Under the pieces are notes generated by a model, which saw only the letters and a list, made by a program, of their open reading frames with translations, did no database searches and was not told where the DNA came from. This document shows positions 43,149-52,496 of a DNA stretch of 64,000 nt, one piece after another. Each line of letters begins with the position of its first letter. Position 1 is the stretch's first letter. The stretch lies in contig NZ_CALEJS010000026.1 in NCBI RefSeq assembly GCF_937898475.1, positions 186,001 to 250,000 on the forward strand. The letters are read 5' to 3'. The DNA is from an uncultured Chitinophaga sp. GTDB taxonomy: Bacteria; Bacteroidota; Bacteroidia; Chitinophagales; Chitinophagaceae. Position numbers and translations under genes: made by a program.

Positions 43149-44744
43149 TTAATAAGGTTTGGATGCTTTGGCAAGATCTTCGGCTTGTTTTACTGCTTTG
43201 TCCGCATCCTGCGCAGCTCCGTCGTCCTTTTTGCCTGCAGCAGCTTCCTGCAGCCCCTGTTGTACGCGGCGGCCGTAATCTTCATCGCATGAAGTGAACA
43301 TTTCTATCATCTGCTGCTGTATATGTTCAGGGCACTGGGAAATTGCGCTGACCAGGTTAAAAATCAATTCATCCCGTTCCCAGTCTTCAAAACCGCGGTA
43401 AGTGTCACCAGCCTGCTTGAAATTATTCTGACGTTCAATTTTGGCTCTTACCAGCGAAGCACTGTAGTGGGGGGTATGGTCTTTCCCGGTCCTCGGGGCT
43501 TCCTGAAGGCCATTAAGGCTGGATGGTTCATAGTTTACGTGCGGGTTCATGCTTTCTGCCAGGTCCTGGCGGTAGGCCATCTGGCCATCACGCTGATTGG
43601 TAGCCACATGTGTGCGGGGCGCATTGATAGGCAGCTGCAGATAATTGGTGCCCACCCGGTACCGTTGTGTGTCTGAATAAGAAAAAGTGCGGCCCTGCAG
43701 CATTTTGTCATCCGAGAAATCCAGTCCATCTACCAGTACGCCGGTACCGAAAGCAGACTGCTCTACTTCTGCAAAATAATTTACAGGATTCCTGTCCAGC
43801 GTCATTTTACCCACCGGCAGCCAGGGGAACTGATCTTTAGGCCAGATTTTGGTGTCATCCAGCGGATCAAAGTCAAGCTCGGCATGTTCATCATCACTCA
43901 TGATCTGGACACAGAGTTCCCATTGTGGGAAGTCGCCCCGTTCAATTGCTTCATAGAGGTCCTGCGTGGCATGATTGAAGTTTTTGGCTTGTATCTCCTG
44001 CGCGTCTTTTGTTGTCAAATTCTTAATGCCCTGTAATGGCTCCCAGTGATATTTTACCAGCACGGCTTCGCCTTCGGCATTGACCCATTTATAGGTGTTA
44101 ACGCCTGAGCCCTGCATTTGCCTGTAGTTCGCCGGTATACCCCAGGGTGAAAAGAGGAAGGTGATCATATGCATTGCCTCCGGCGTATTACTGATGAAAT
44201 CGAACTGTCTTACAGGATCCTGCCTGTTGGTAACCGGATCAGGTTTAAATGCATGGATGAAGTCCGGGAATTTAAGGGCATCACGTATAAAAAAGATCTT
44301 CAGGTTGTTGCCAACAAGGTCCCAGTTTCCATCTTCGGTATACATCTTAACCGCAAAGCCGCGTGGGTCTCTCAGTGTTTCGGGAGAGTGTCCGCCGTGT
44401 ATCACCGTTGAAAAACGTACAAACAACGGCGTTTTCTTGCCCTTTTCCGAAAAAACTTTTGCCCTGGTATATTTTGCAACAGGCTCATCGCCCACTGTAC
44501 CGTATGCTTCGAAATAGCCGTGTGCTCCCGCACCGCGGGCATGCACTACTCTTTCCGGTACCCGTTCCCTGTCAAAGTGTGACATTTTTTCCAGGAACTG
44601 GTAGTTCTCCAGCGTAGCCGGTCCTCTGCTGCCCAGCGTTCTCAGGTTCTGATTATCAAAAACCGGGTGGCCCTGCCTGGTGGTCAGCATATTGGAATTA
44701 CCGGACTTTTTTGGTTGTTGCTGGTTGTTTTCCTGCTGTTTCAT
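43149..44744 (-). CDS. Monofunctional heme catalase
   Basis: 531 residues, a small-subunit clade catalase with a Lys/Ala-rich C-terminal extension. The catalytic His is in RVVHARGAGAHGYFE (about 66), the Asn in LVGNNLKIFF (about 139), and the proximal heme Tyr in the TFSYSDTQRYRVG block (about 350). It decomposes hydrogen peroxide in the cytosol; no signal peptide is seen. The ankyrin gene follows after one base. The last 35 residues (GKKDDGAAQDADKAVKQAEDLAKA) are low-complexity and atypical. Confidence 0.95.
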   Translation of the reverse strand: MKQQENNQQQPKKSGNSNMLTTRQGHPVFDNQNLRTLGSRGPATLENYQFLEKMSHFDRERVPERVVHARGAGAHGYFEAYGTVGDEPVAKYTRAKVFSEKGKKTPLFVRFSTVIHGGHSPETLRDPRGFAVKMYTEDGNWDLVGNNLKIFFIRDALKFPDFIHAFKPDPVTNRQDPVRQFDFISNTPEAMHMITFLFSPWGIPANYRQMQGSGVNTYKWVNAEGEAVLVKYHWEPLQGIKNLTTKDAQEIQAKNFNHATQDLYEAIERGDFPQWELCVQIMSDDEHAELDFDPLDDTKIWPKDQFPWLPVGKMTLDRNPVNYFAEVEQSAFGTGVLVDGLDFSDDKMLQGRTFSYSDTQRYRVGTNYLQLPINAPRTHVATNQRDGQMAYRQDLAESMNPHVNYEPSSLNGLQEAPRTGKDHTPHYSASLVRAKIERQNNFKQAGDTYRGFEDWERDELIFNLVSAISQCPEHIQQQMIEMFTSCDEDYGRRVQQGLQEAAAGKKDDGAAQDADKAVKQAEDLAKASKPY

Positions 44745-45206
44745 ACCGCATTTTTAAATGATGAGAGGAAAAGTATATGATCTGCGAATACGGTTAAATC
44801 CTGCACAATAAGCGTTCCATGACCGTTGCTGCACTTCAGGAAAAAGAGGAGCAGGCGGAGCTGCCGAATAAAACAGGCCTCTTAGCAGCGCCTGCAATAC
44901 CTGGCCCGTGGAATGCTTTCTACTGAAGTGTTTCGCCGTCTACCCGGCATTGAGGTGCTGCAAGGTTACAGTTATTAACCAACGCATCTTCTTACATTCT
45001 TCACATTATATCATCACTAAAAAATAAGCTTTATATTTTATCTGACGGAAAACTGCAATATCCCGCCCACGCACAGCTGCAGCAGATGGCGCAGGCCACA
45101 AGTCTTTTATTGAACAGGCAAAAGATTTTTAACGGGCAGACAGAACAAACAGGTTTGAGTGGTAACGTATAGCCCTGCCTGACAGGGCTATACGTTTACC
45201 TGATAA
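44745..45206. other. Intergenic region with coding-like scraps
   Basis: 462 bases upstream of catalase. No complete gene is seen, but some pieces read like protein: a plus-strand stretch at about 45045-45172 encodes DGKLQYPAHAQLQQMAQ and ends at a TAG inside the 45164 hairpin, and one at about 44890-44980 encodes QRLQYLARGMLSTEVFRRL. Neither has a start. They may be remnants of a lost gene. The catalase promoter must also lie here. Confidence 0.35.
45164..45196 (-). terminator. 14-bp perfect hairpin after the 45207 gene
   Basis: AACGTATAGCCCTG (45164-45177) and its exact complement (45183-45196) enclose a 5-base loop, ten bases past the stop of the PHP-like gene. There is no T-run on the minus strand. 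Confidence 0.65.
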
Positions 45207-47279
45207 TTATTGGGTAATATAAAAAGTCTGGCTGAAAGCGCCATTAGCCGCAATATCCCAGGCCTCTACACGCACCCATTTCCGTCCCGCCAGTTTACTT
45301 TTGAAGTGGAAGGTCTTTTCTCCAAAAGCCTGTGTCTGGCTGAGGTCAATCTTTTCGCGGTATACTTTAGCTCCGTCTCCTGAAATGATCTCCACGAAAT
45401 TCATGGGAAAGGTCCAGTTGAGTGCCAGCGCTATGTCTGCCATACCATTGGCAGGAAGCTGCAGGCTGTCGCCTGAAATATGCCCGTTGATCTTTAAAGA
45501 AGGCATCAGCACTTCACCGGTAGTCCCAAAGAAGCGTCCGTGCTGCATGGCATTGAGGATGGGGCTCCAGTCATCTTTGTAAGCGGGTAGTTTATCCAGC
45601 ATGAGATAGTTAACGTTCATGTGCGCATACATCTCATTATGCTGTGTAACGGTGAACAGATCAGCTTCACAAATGATGGTTTTTTTGGTACCCCAGTTGT
45701 TCATGTCATCCAGGAGGTCTAACACCCTTTTTCCCAGCCGTGGCTGGGAAAGGTCTGCAGGCATTGCTTTCCAGGCAGCGCCCATGAAGCGGTCAGACAA
45801 AAAGAATGCTTCATGGTTGTAGATATCCGGTGTGTTCACCGAACCTTTAGTGCGCGGATGCGCGGTCCAGGCAAGGCCTTGTTCGTCTTTCAGCAGCTGC
45901 AGCATTTCCTGCTTGTTGCCGATGCGATACACTTTGCCGTAGCCTTCTTTTTCTTCTACATAGGGTTGTCCGGCTTTACGGGACATTATCCAGTACACCG
46001 GGCGCGGAAACAGTTCCAGCCAGTGGCCACCCAGGAACTCATTCGGCTCTTCACCGGGCAGCAGCAGAAAGTCTTTGTCTGACTGCTTTTCACACAGGTC
46101 GAAGAGCGCTTTCAGCTGGGGCAGTCTTTTTTCATCCGGCCCTTTGGGATCTGCGGTATAATGGAACTCTGCCAGGTGCACAATGTCAAGTCCCAGCTGT
46201 TTAAATACTTTCACAAATTCCGGATGTTCCGGTACAGGTTTTTTCGCCATCACCACGCTCATAATAAATTCATTATGGAAATGGCTGGACATGGTCTTAA
46301 ACCCGGGCAATTGCACATAGCGGTCGTTATGGGTGAACCGTTTTACAGCGGTGAATGCAGCTGCATCGCTTTCCGTATTCAGCAGGCAAAAGAAGTTAAG
46401 GCGCTGTTTGGTGGCCGGCGGCGCATTGAACCAGGGCACAAAACGTTTATCACCTTCCAGTTCCTGCCGGATACCAATACCATAGCCTTTCATCATCTTG
46501 CGGTAATCATTGCCATACCAGGTAAACCGCAGGTTAAAAGCTTCGTCCAGCGGATAGAAATACTGGTGTGGAGGAGGGAACAGCGCCAGTGTGCCTTCTT
46601 TGCCGCTGGCAGCAATAGTGCGGTATTTTACGGCCAGGTTACGGGCGGTATCGCTTGCCGCTACCTGTGAATGCATCAGGCTATCGCCGGTGTTCGTCCA
46701 GGAGATTTGCTTCCAGTCCGATGAGCTGCTTACCAGCCCTGCATCAAAAACGATCGCCTTGGCGTCTGACTCCGTGCTCATCACTGCAGCTACGTTGAAG
46801 AGCGGGCTGCCATTGTAAAATGTGATTTCCAGTGTACCCGTAAACGTTTCTGCAGACAATTGCCCGATGCTGACAATAGTGCGGCTGCCTGTTGTTGTAA
46901 CAGCTGCACTGTTTTTCTTCATGCTTACCGGGTAGGATTGGTGCGGCCTGTTAGGTACTTTGTCAAAAAATATATTCCAGCCGTTTTGCGACAGCAGGTC
47001 CCTTTTGCCAACGGTGAGTACAAATGCCGGGTCTACGTTGGCGCTGACCTGCTTGTCAGCCAGCGCAATTTCCCTGAACAAGGGACGGCCGGGCGTCAGG
47101 TCAAATATGATCTTCCCCTTGTCTGATTGGCCGGCGGGCCAGGTGATCTCCAGTAACTGCCCGCGTTGGACAACCGCAGTTCCATTGCCGGGTTTAAATG
47201 CTTTCAGATCTGCCTTTACCTGTGCCACAGCCATAAAGCCAACGAATATAGGAGCGACGGACAACAAGAGTAACTTCAT
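45207..47279 (-). CDS. Secreted PHP/CehA-like metallohydrolase, unknown substrate
   Basis: 690 residues. Signal peptide MKLLLLSVAPIFVGFMAVAQ; residues 25-310 are beta-rich without recognisable motifs. From about 340 metal-ligand-like motifs of a PHP-type hydrolase appear in order: SSHFHNEF, HLAEFHY, LLPGEEPNEFLGGHW, WTAHPRTKGS, then ICEADLF. The CehA/McbA branch of PHP proteins contains secreted hydrolases of esters and phosphodiesters, which this resembles. A C-terminal beta-domain of about 100 residues ends the protein. It is downstream of the AraC gene at 47391 on the same strand and may be part of its regulon with the symporter and aldolase. Confidence 0.68.
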   Translation of the reverse strand: MKLLLLSVAPIFVGFMAVAQVKADLKAFKPGNGTAVVQRGQLLEITWPAGQSDKGKIIFDLTPGRPLFREIALADKQVSANVDPAFVLTVGKRDLLSQNGWNIFFDKVPNRPHQSYPVSMKKNSAAVTTTGSRTIVSIGQLSAETFTGTLEITFYNGSPLFNVAAVMSTESDAKAIVFDAGLVSSSSDWKQISWTNTGDSLMHSQVAASDTARNLAVKYRTIAASGKEGTLALFPPPHQYFYPLDEAFNLRFTWYGNDYRKMMKGYGIGIRQELEGDKRFVPWFNAPPATKQRLNFFCLLNTESDAAAFTAVKRFTHNDRYVQLPGFKTMSSHFHNEFIMSVVMAKKPVPEHPEFVKVFKQLGLDIVHLAEFHYTADPKGPDEKRLPQLKALFDLCEKQSDKDFLLLPGEEPNEFLGGHWLELFPRPVYWIMSRKAGQPYVEEKEGYGKVYRIGNKQEMLQLLKDEQGLAWTAHPRTKGSVNTPDIYNHEAFFLSDRFMGAAWKAMPADLSQPRLGKRVLDLLDDMNNWGTKKTIICEADLFTVTQHNEMYAHMNVNYLMLDKLPAYKDDWSPILNAMQHGRFFGTTGEVLMPSLKINGHISGDSLQLPANGMADIALALNWTFPMNFVEIISGDGAKVYREKIDLSQTQAFGEKTFHFKSKLAGRKWVRVEAWDIAANGAFSQTFYITQ

Positions 47280-47390
47280 TACGTGGGTTTTAGTTTAAAT
47301 ATTAATTGTACAGAACACAGCGCATCAATCGCTATTGGGGGGAAAAGATATAAAAATTATTCAGGCATTCATACCTGTTCGCTGCTGTTG

Positions 47391-48245
47391 TCATTTATCT
47401 CTGAATTTTTTCGGAGATACACCCATCACCAGTTTAAACGACCTGGAAAAAGTGTAGGGGTCCGGGTATCCCATCTCCAGCGAGATCTCTTTTACCGTAA
47501 GCTTTGTTTCTTTCAGCAGCTGGCTGGCTTTCTGCATGCGCAGAGAGGTAAACAGCTGGATAGGGGAGTAGCGTGTTTTCTCCCTGAAAAGGGCAGACAG
47601 GTAGGAGGCAGACAGGTGCATATGTTCCGACAGGTTGGCCAGTGTGAGTTGCTGATCCAGTTTTTCCTTCATCAGCTGTATGCATTGCTCAATAATATTA
47701 TCGGCCCCTTTTTTCATGTAATTGAAAACAGTGAGCCGGAAGGTGCCCAGGAAGCTGTAGAAGCGGAAGTTAGCGTAGAGCAGGTTTTCAATATTGTTCA
47801 TCAGGTCAAGATGGTGCAGGATATCGTCAAACTGCGCATTACGGCCCACCAGGGGAGGTGTGCTGCGGGGTTTGATGCCTTTGCCCAGGTAACTGAAAAT
47901 GTCGTCTGCCAGCTTGCCGGAAAACTGTACTGTGTAAATACGCCAGGGTGCCTGCGGATCAGGATAACAGCGAAAGCGGGTATGCCTGGGGATCACCAGG
48001 TACTGGCTGGGATGCACCTTACTTTTTTTTCTGCCTGTTTCCAGCCATCCCTTTCCCTGTGCGGCATATATCAACGTGTATACCGGTACGCCCTGCGGCT
48101 CGCTGATCTCTTTTGCGACATGCTCCGGGTAGACCCCTATCGCTGTTATAAAAAGGTTTCTTCCAAGCGGATGCTTTTCCAGCTTTCGTTTCAGGTGGTC
48201 CGGTAAGATCCTGGTGATGGGAGTACTGACAGCATATTGGTTCAT
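47391..48245 (-). CDS. AraC family transcriptional regulator
   Basis: 284 residues: an N-terminal AraC-type arabinose-binding-like cupin (YTLIYAAQGKGWLETGRKK, LVIPRHTRFRCYPDPQAPW) and a C-terminal AraC HTH pair (LANLSEHMHLSASYLSALFREKTRYSP and EISLEMGYPDPYTFSRSFKLVMGVSP). This domain pairing is typical of sugar-responsive regulators. Divergent from the symporter gene at 48350 with about 100 bases between; it likely controls the symporter and aldolase genes and perhaps the hydrolase behind it. Confidence 0.92.
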   Translation of the reverse strand: MNQYAVSTPITRILPDHLKRKLEKHPLGRNLFITAIGVYPEHVAKEISEPQGVPVYTLIYAAQGKGWLETGRKKSKVHPSQYLVIPRHTRFRCYPDPQAPWRIYTVQFSGKLADDIFSYLGKGIKPRSTPPLVGRNAQFDDILHHLDLMNNIENLLYANFRFYSFLGTFRLTVFNYMKKGADNIIEQCIQLMKEKLDQQLTLANLSEHMHLSASYLSALFREKTRYSPIQLFTSLRMQKASQLLKETKLTVKEISLEMGYPDPYTFSRSFKLVMGVSPKKFRDK

Positions 48246-48349
48246 TGTACAGTAATTTAAGCCATTCTTTTAATAATTGAAAACATTGTTTCGTCCGTAA
48301 AAATTGGCAACCTTCGCATGATACCACGTATGAAAATCTGGAAACTGAT

Positions 48350-49879
48350 ATGCAGCAATTGCCTTTAATTGACCTGGCTGTAATTGCCATTTATCTGCTG
48401 GGAATGATCCTTATCGGGATACGGTTTTCGCGGAAGAATAAAAGCGCGGCGCAGTTCACTACCGCATCCGGTACCATTCCCGGCTGGGCATTGGGGCTTT
48501 CCTTATATGCTACTTTTCTGAGTAGTAATACTTTCCTGGGTGTGCCGGGAAAGGCATTTGGCAGCAACTGGAATGCTTTTGTTTTCAGTTTGTCTATGCC
48601 GCTGGCGGCATTTATTGCAGCAAAATACTTTGTGCCGTTTTACCGCAGGAGTGGGGCGGTCAGCGCTTATACGCACCTGGAACAGCGATTTGGCCCCTGG
48701 GCCAGGACTTATGCTACGGTTTGCTTTATACTGATGCAGCTGGCGCGGATGGGCTCTATCTTTTTCGGCGCGGCCCTGGCACTGCAGGCGCTCACCGGGC
48801 TGGAAATGCGTACCATTATCTGGGTAACAGGCATCTGTATCATTGTATATACGGTGCTGGGCGGTATGGAAGCCGTGATCTGGACCGAAGTACTGCAGGG
48901 CATAGTGAAAACTACAGGTGCAGTAATGATCCTCTGCCTGGTGATTGCGGGCATGCATAACGGCGTTGGAGATATTTTCCGCATTGGCATTGCTGATGGA
49001 AAATTTTCTCCGGGCAGTTTCAGCCTCAGTGATTTCAGCCATTCAACGTTCTGGGTGGTGCTGCTCTACGGGTTCTTTATTAACCTGAATAATTTCGGTA
49101 TGGACCAGAACTATGTGCAGCGCTATCATACCGCCAGGTCAGAGAAGGAAGCGTCCCGCAGTATCTGGTTATGCGTATACTGGTATGTACCAGTGAGCCT
49201 GGTTTTCTTTTTTATCGGCACTTCATTATATGCCTACGCACAACAACACCCGGAAGTATTGCTGGCGGTGAAACAGCAGGCGGCGGCAGAGCGCCAGGTG
49301 CCATTGTCGGCCCTGCAGCCTGCAGATTATGGCGATAAGGTATTGCCCTGGTTTATGGTGAACAAGGTGCCGTCCGGCTTAATGGGGCTGGTGGTAGCGG
49401 CTATCTTATCGGCTGCCATGAGCACGGTCAGCAGTGGTATGAACAGTACTGCCACGGTTTTCCTGAAAGATATCTACCAGCGTTATATCAATCCTGGCGT
49501 AACGCCGGGAAGGGAAATGCGCGTGCTGTATGTGGCTTCCACATTGACCGGTATCCTCGCTATAGGTGTAGGTATTTCCATGATAGGCGTAGGCAGTATC
49601 CTGGATATATGGTGGGAATTATCCGGGATCTTCGCAGGAGGTATGCTGGGATTATTTCTCCTGGGGATGGTGGCTGAGATCAGAAATACAGCAGCAGTAA
49701 CAGCTACTATTACGGGCATCCTGATCATTATCTGGATGTCTTTATCAAAATACCTGCCTCCTGAATGGGAGCATCTGCGCAGCCACCTGCACGCGAATAT
49801 GGTGATAGTAGTGGGAACATTGACAATATTCCTTGCAGGTATGGCGCTTGCACGTTTACAACGCCTTACAACTTCCTGA
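48350..49879 (+). CDS. Sodium:solute symporter (SSS family)
   Basis: 509 residues with 13 or so hydrophobic helices; GWALGLSLYATFLSSNTFLGVPGKAF matches the SSS family core with the Na+-binding helix 1 break, and LPWFMVNKVPSGLMGLVVAAILSAAMSTVSSGMNSTATVFLKDIY is the characteristic TM8 region with the serine pair. It imports a sugar, sugar acid or similar solute with sodium at the inner membrane. The aldolase gene starts 18 bases downstream; together they form an operon divergent from an AraC regulator. Sialic acid or another 2-keto sugar acid would fit, but nothing proves it. Confidence 0.92.
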   Translation: MQQLPLIDLAVIAIYLLGMILIGIRFSRKNKSAAQFTTASGTIPGWALGLSLYATFLSSNTFLGVPGKAFGSNWNAFVFSLSMPLAAFIAAKYFVPFYRRSGAVSAYTHLEQRFGPWARTYATVCFILMQLARMGSIFFGAALALQALTGLEMRTIIWVTGICIIVYTVLGGMEAVIWTEVLQGIVKTTGAVMILCLVIAGMHNGVGDIFRIGIADGKFSPGSFSLSDFSHSTFWVVLLYGFFINLNNFGMDQNYVQRYHTARSEKEASRSIWLCVYWYVPVSLVFFFIGTSLYAYAQQHPEVLLAVKQQAAAERQVPLSALQPADYGDKVLPWFMVNKVPSGLMGLVVAAILSAAMSTVSSGMNSTATVFLKDIYQRYINPGVTPGREMRVLYVASTLTGILAIGVGISMIGVGSILDIWWELSGIFAGGMLGLFLLGMVAEIRNTAAVTATITGILIIIWMSLSKYLPPEWEHLRSHLHANMVIVVGTLTIFLAGMALARLQRLTTS

Positions 49880-49897
49880 TCATAAAAATCGTTTCAT

Positions 49898-50842
49898 ATG
49901 GAAAAGAAATTTGTACCAGTGATGATCACTCCTTTCAACCTTAAAGCACAGATTGACCTGGAGATGGTGGAGAACCTGATAGACTTTTACCTGGATGCGG
50001 GAGTGAAAGGTTTTTTCGCCAACTGCCTGTCTTCCGAAATGTACAGCATCAGTGAAGACGAACGCCTGGAGCTTACCCGGCATGTGGTTCGCTACGTAAA
50101 CGGCCGTGTGCCCGTGGTAGCTACCGGGTCTTTCGGTCTTACCATCAAAGATAAAGCGCTGTTCACGCAAAAGATCTACGATACCGGGGTGGATTCGGTG
50201 ATCATGATCACGGGGCACTTTGCCAATATAGACGAGCCGGATAGTACGCTGCTGCAGCGCTTTGATGAGTTGTTCTCGCTTACCGGTGATATTCCCCTGG
50301 GACTGTACGAATGCCCGGCGCCTTACAAAAGGATCATCACGCCGGAGATCCTGCAAACGCTGCTGGCAACCAACCGGCTGATCTATCACAAGGATACCTC
50401 CTGCAATGTGGAGCAGGTCCGGGCCAAGCTCGCCGTTACAGCGGGCAGCCGGCTGGAGTTCTATGATGCCCATACCCCCAATGCGGTGGCTTCTATGCAG
50501 ATGGGCGCCTCGGGCATGTCTTCCATCTCCGGGAATTTCTACCCCGAGATACTGGTATGGCTCTGCAACCATGTGAATAATGAAAGCCGCCAGGAGGACG
50601 TACGCTGGATACAATCCGAACTGCAAAGGGTGGATCCGCTGATACATGTAGCCTACCCGCTGAGCGCTAAATATTTCCTGCAGCAGCGAGGGATCCCCAT
50701 CCGCACCATCAGCCGTGCCCATGCACTGGAGCTGACGCCGGAACAGAAACAGGTACTGCAACAGATACACCGCGATTTTCATGGCTGGTGTGAACGTTTA
50801 CAGATCCGGATGGTAACAGCGGCAACGGTGCCTTCACATTAA
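49898..50842 (+). CDS. DapA/NanA-type (dihydrodipicolinate synthase family) aldolase
   Basis: 314 residues. The class I aldolase features are a tyrosine in GLYECPAP (about 140) and a Schiff-base lysine in LIYHKDTSC (about 165). The normally conserved GTTGE carboxylate-binding loop is replaced by CLSSE (about 43-47), so the substrate differs from pyruvate plus aspartate semialdehyde; this variant is found in a poorly studied branch. With the upstream symporter it probably cleaves or forms a 2-keto acid imported from outside. Confidence 0.9.
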   Translation: MEKKFVPVMITPFNLKAQIDLEMVENLIDFYLDAGVKGFFANCLSSEMYSISEDERLELTRHVVRYVNGRVPVVATGSFGLTIKDKALFTQKIYDTGVDSVIMITGHFANIDEPDSTLLQRFDELFSLTGDIPLGLYECPAPYKRIITPEILQTLLATNRLIYHKDTSCNVEQVRAKLAVTAGSRLEFYDAHTPNAVASMQMGASGMSSISGNFYPEILVWLCNHVNNESRQEDVRWIQSELQRVDPLIHVAYPLSAKYFLQQRGIPIRTISRAHALELTPEQKQVLQQIHRDFHGWCERLQIRMVTAATVPSH

Positions 50843-50894
50843 GCCGGGTGTATGTTTATTAACCCAGGTGAATGACCAGGGCATCCGGCTGTCT

Positions 50895-50902
50895 TAGTTT
50901 TG
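50895..50902 (+). promoter_or_regulatory. -7 promoter element TAGTTTTG before the 50919 gene
   Basis: TAGTTTTG matches TAnnTTTG and sits 17 bases upstream of the ATG at 50919. Confidence 0.5.
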
Positions 50903-50918
50903 TATCAAAATCAAGACG

Positions 50919-51251
50919 ATGCTGGTATTTAACACGATATTGCTCATTCATTCCGGCAGTTTCCTGGGTTATCTTTTTACGCTGGCCATGCTGTGGCCGC
51001 AGAGAGGGGCAGCGCAGCGCAACAAAACCGGCCTGGTGCTTGGGATTATTATACTGCTGACAGGTATAGGGCTTGTGCTCCTGAAATATCCCCAGGTCAA
51101 CTATTTTAAGATAGTGCCTAAGACAGTCATTTTCCTGGCTATTACTGCTATCAATGTGGTATATGCAGCGCAGCCATATCCCAGGAAGATATATTATCTG
51201 CTGATCGGCTTAACCGTGTTGGCAGGGCTGATCGCAGTTACAAGATTATAG
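50919..51251 (+). CDS. Four-helix membrane protein, unknown function
   Basis: 110 residues, almost entirely hydrophobic, with four predicted helices (FNTILLIHSGSFLGYLFTLAM; GLVLGIIILLTGIGLVLL; VIFLAITAINVVYA; YYLLIGLTVLAGLIAV). I recognise no family. It has its own -7 element, so it is not strictly part of the symporter/aldolase operon. GH43 follows on the same strand. Confidence 0.6.
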   Translation: MLVFNTILLIHSGSFLGYLFTLAMLWPQRGAAQRNKTGLVLGIIILLTGIGLVLLKYPQVNYFKIVPKTVIFLAITAINVVYAAQPYPRKIYYLLIGLTVLAGLIAVTRL

Positions 51252-51334
51252 CAGCCGGTCCCGGATTGTTAGCATCCTCCGGAAATTATTATAAATTTAT
51301 CCGCCAAAGCTCCTTGTTCTTTAAAATATCAGTA

Positions 51335-52486
51335 ATGAAGCGGATAGTAAATACTTTGCTTGGATGTACCCTGCTGCTGACCATCAATACCACAAAGTTG
51401 ACGGCACAGGCAGCCCTTCCCGGTGATACCTACCAGAACCCCTTAGCGGTTGAATTCGGGGATCCTTATGTGCTGCATGTAAACGGCGGCAAATATTATA
51501 TGTACGGTACCGGTGGTGCCGCCGGCAATGGCTTTGCCGCCTATTCTTCCACTGATCTTGTGCATTGGAAAAACGAGGGCCAGGTATACTATGCCAGTAA
51601 CAAGAACGGTTGGAGCGATTCAACTGCCGCATGGAACGGCGCCTATTGGGCGCCGGAAGTATACGAGCGTAACGGTAAATTCTATATGTTCTACAGTGCA
51701 CAATGGAAGGAAAACCCCAATAAGGAATTAGAGAACTTTCGTATAGGAGTGGCAGTTGCAGACAACCCCACGGGCCCCTTCATTGATATCAGCAACAAAC
51801 CTGTTTTCGATCCCGGTTATCCCGTTATTGACGCCAATGTCTTATTCACAGAGGATGGTAAGGCCTATTTGTATTACTCCCGCTGTTGCTACAAACATGC
51901 CGTAGAAAGTGAAATTGCCGACTGGGCAAGGAAGAAGGGATGGTTCCAGTCTATCGAGGAGAGCTGGGTATACGGCGTTGAGCTAAAGCCTGATTTCAGC
52001 GGTACCATTGGAGCACCGGTGCTCCTGTTGCGCCCCCCGGTTAAGATGAACGATAAACAGGCAGAATGGGAAAGCCGCTCAGTTACTTCAAAAGAGGTGA
52101 ACCGCCGGTGGACAGAAGGTTCTGTTACCTTTAAAAAAGGAGACACGTATTACATCATGTACTCTGCCAATTACTTTGGAGGCAGGAACTATGCAGTAGG
52201 CTATGCTACTTCCAAAAGCCCGCTGGGGCCATTTACCAAGGCTGCCAACAATCCCGTGCTGCAAAAGAATGTAGAGAAGGGCGGGGTGGTAACCGGCACG
52301 GGGCATAACAGCATTACCTATTCGCCGGACGGAAAAGAGATGTTCTGCGTATATCATGCCCGTACAACCGCCACAGGAGATCAGCGGGTGGTTTTTATTG
52401 ACAGGATGAAGATTGGCGATGACGGAACGCTCCTTGTAGAAGGCCCAACCACAACGCCTCAGCGCCTGCCGGGCGGAGCCAGATAA
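51335..52486 (+). CDS. GH43 family glycoside hydrolase, secreted
   Basis: 383 residues from the ATG at 51335 (MKRIVNTLLGCT), which gives a signal peptide ending LTAQA. A five-bladed propeller of GH43 type is clear: NPLAVEFGDPYVLHVNGGKYYMYGT holds the general-base Asp, YWAPEVYERNGKFYMFYSA is the second blade, VIDANVLFTEDGKAYLYYS holds the pKa-modulating Asp, and TEGSVTFKKGDTYYIMYSANYF the acid Glu. Known members release arabinose, xylose or galactose from plant polysaccharides. A Crp-family gene starts 10 bases after its stop. Confidence 0.92.
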   Translation: MKRIVNTLLGCTLLLTINTTKLTAQAALPGDTYQNPLAVEFGDPYVLHVNGGKYYMYGTGGAAGNGFAAYSSTDLVHWKNEGQVYYASNKNGWSDSTAAWNGAYWAPEVYERNGKFYMFYSAQWKENPNKELENFRIGVAVADNPTGPFIDISNKPVFDPGYPVIDANVLFTEDGKAYLYYSRCCYKHAVESEIADWARKKGWFQSIEESWVYGVELKPDFSGTIGAPVLLLRPPVKMNDKQAEWESRSVTSKEVNRRWTEGSVTFKKGDTYYIMYSANYFGGRNYAVGYATSKSPLGPFTKAANNPVLQKNVEKGGVVTGTGHNSITYSPDGKEMFCVYHARTTATGDQRVVFIDRMKIGDDGTLLVEGPTTTPQRLPGGAR

Positions 52487-52496
52487 CTATCAGCAA

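Noticed and set aside
49880..50782. 300-residue minus-strand frame antisense to the aldolase
   Set aside because: It is a codon-bias shadow of the DapA-type gene, which has all family motifs on the plus strand.
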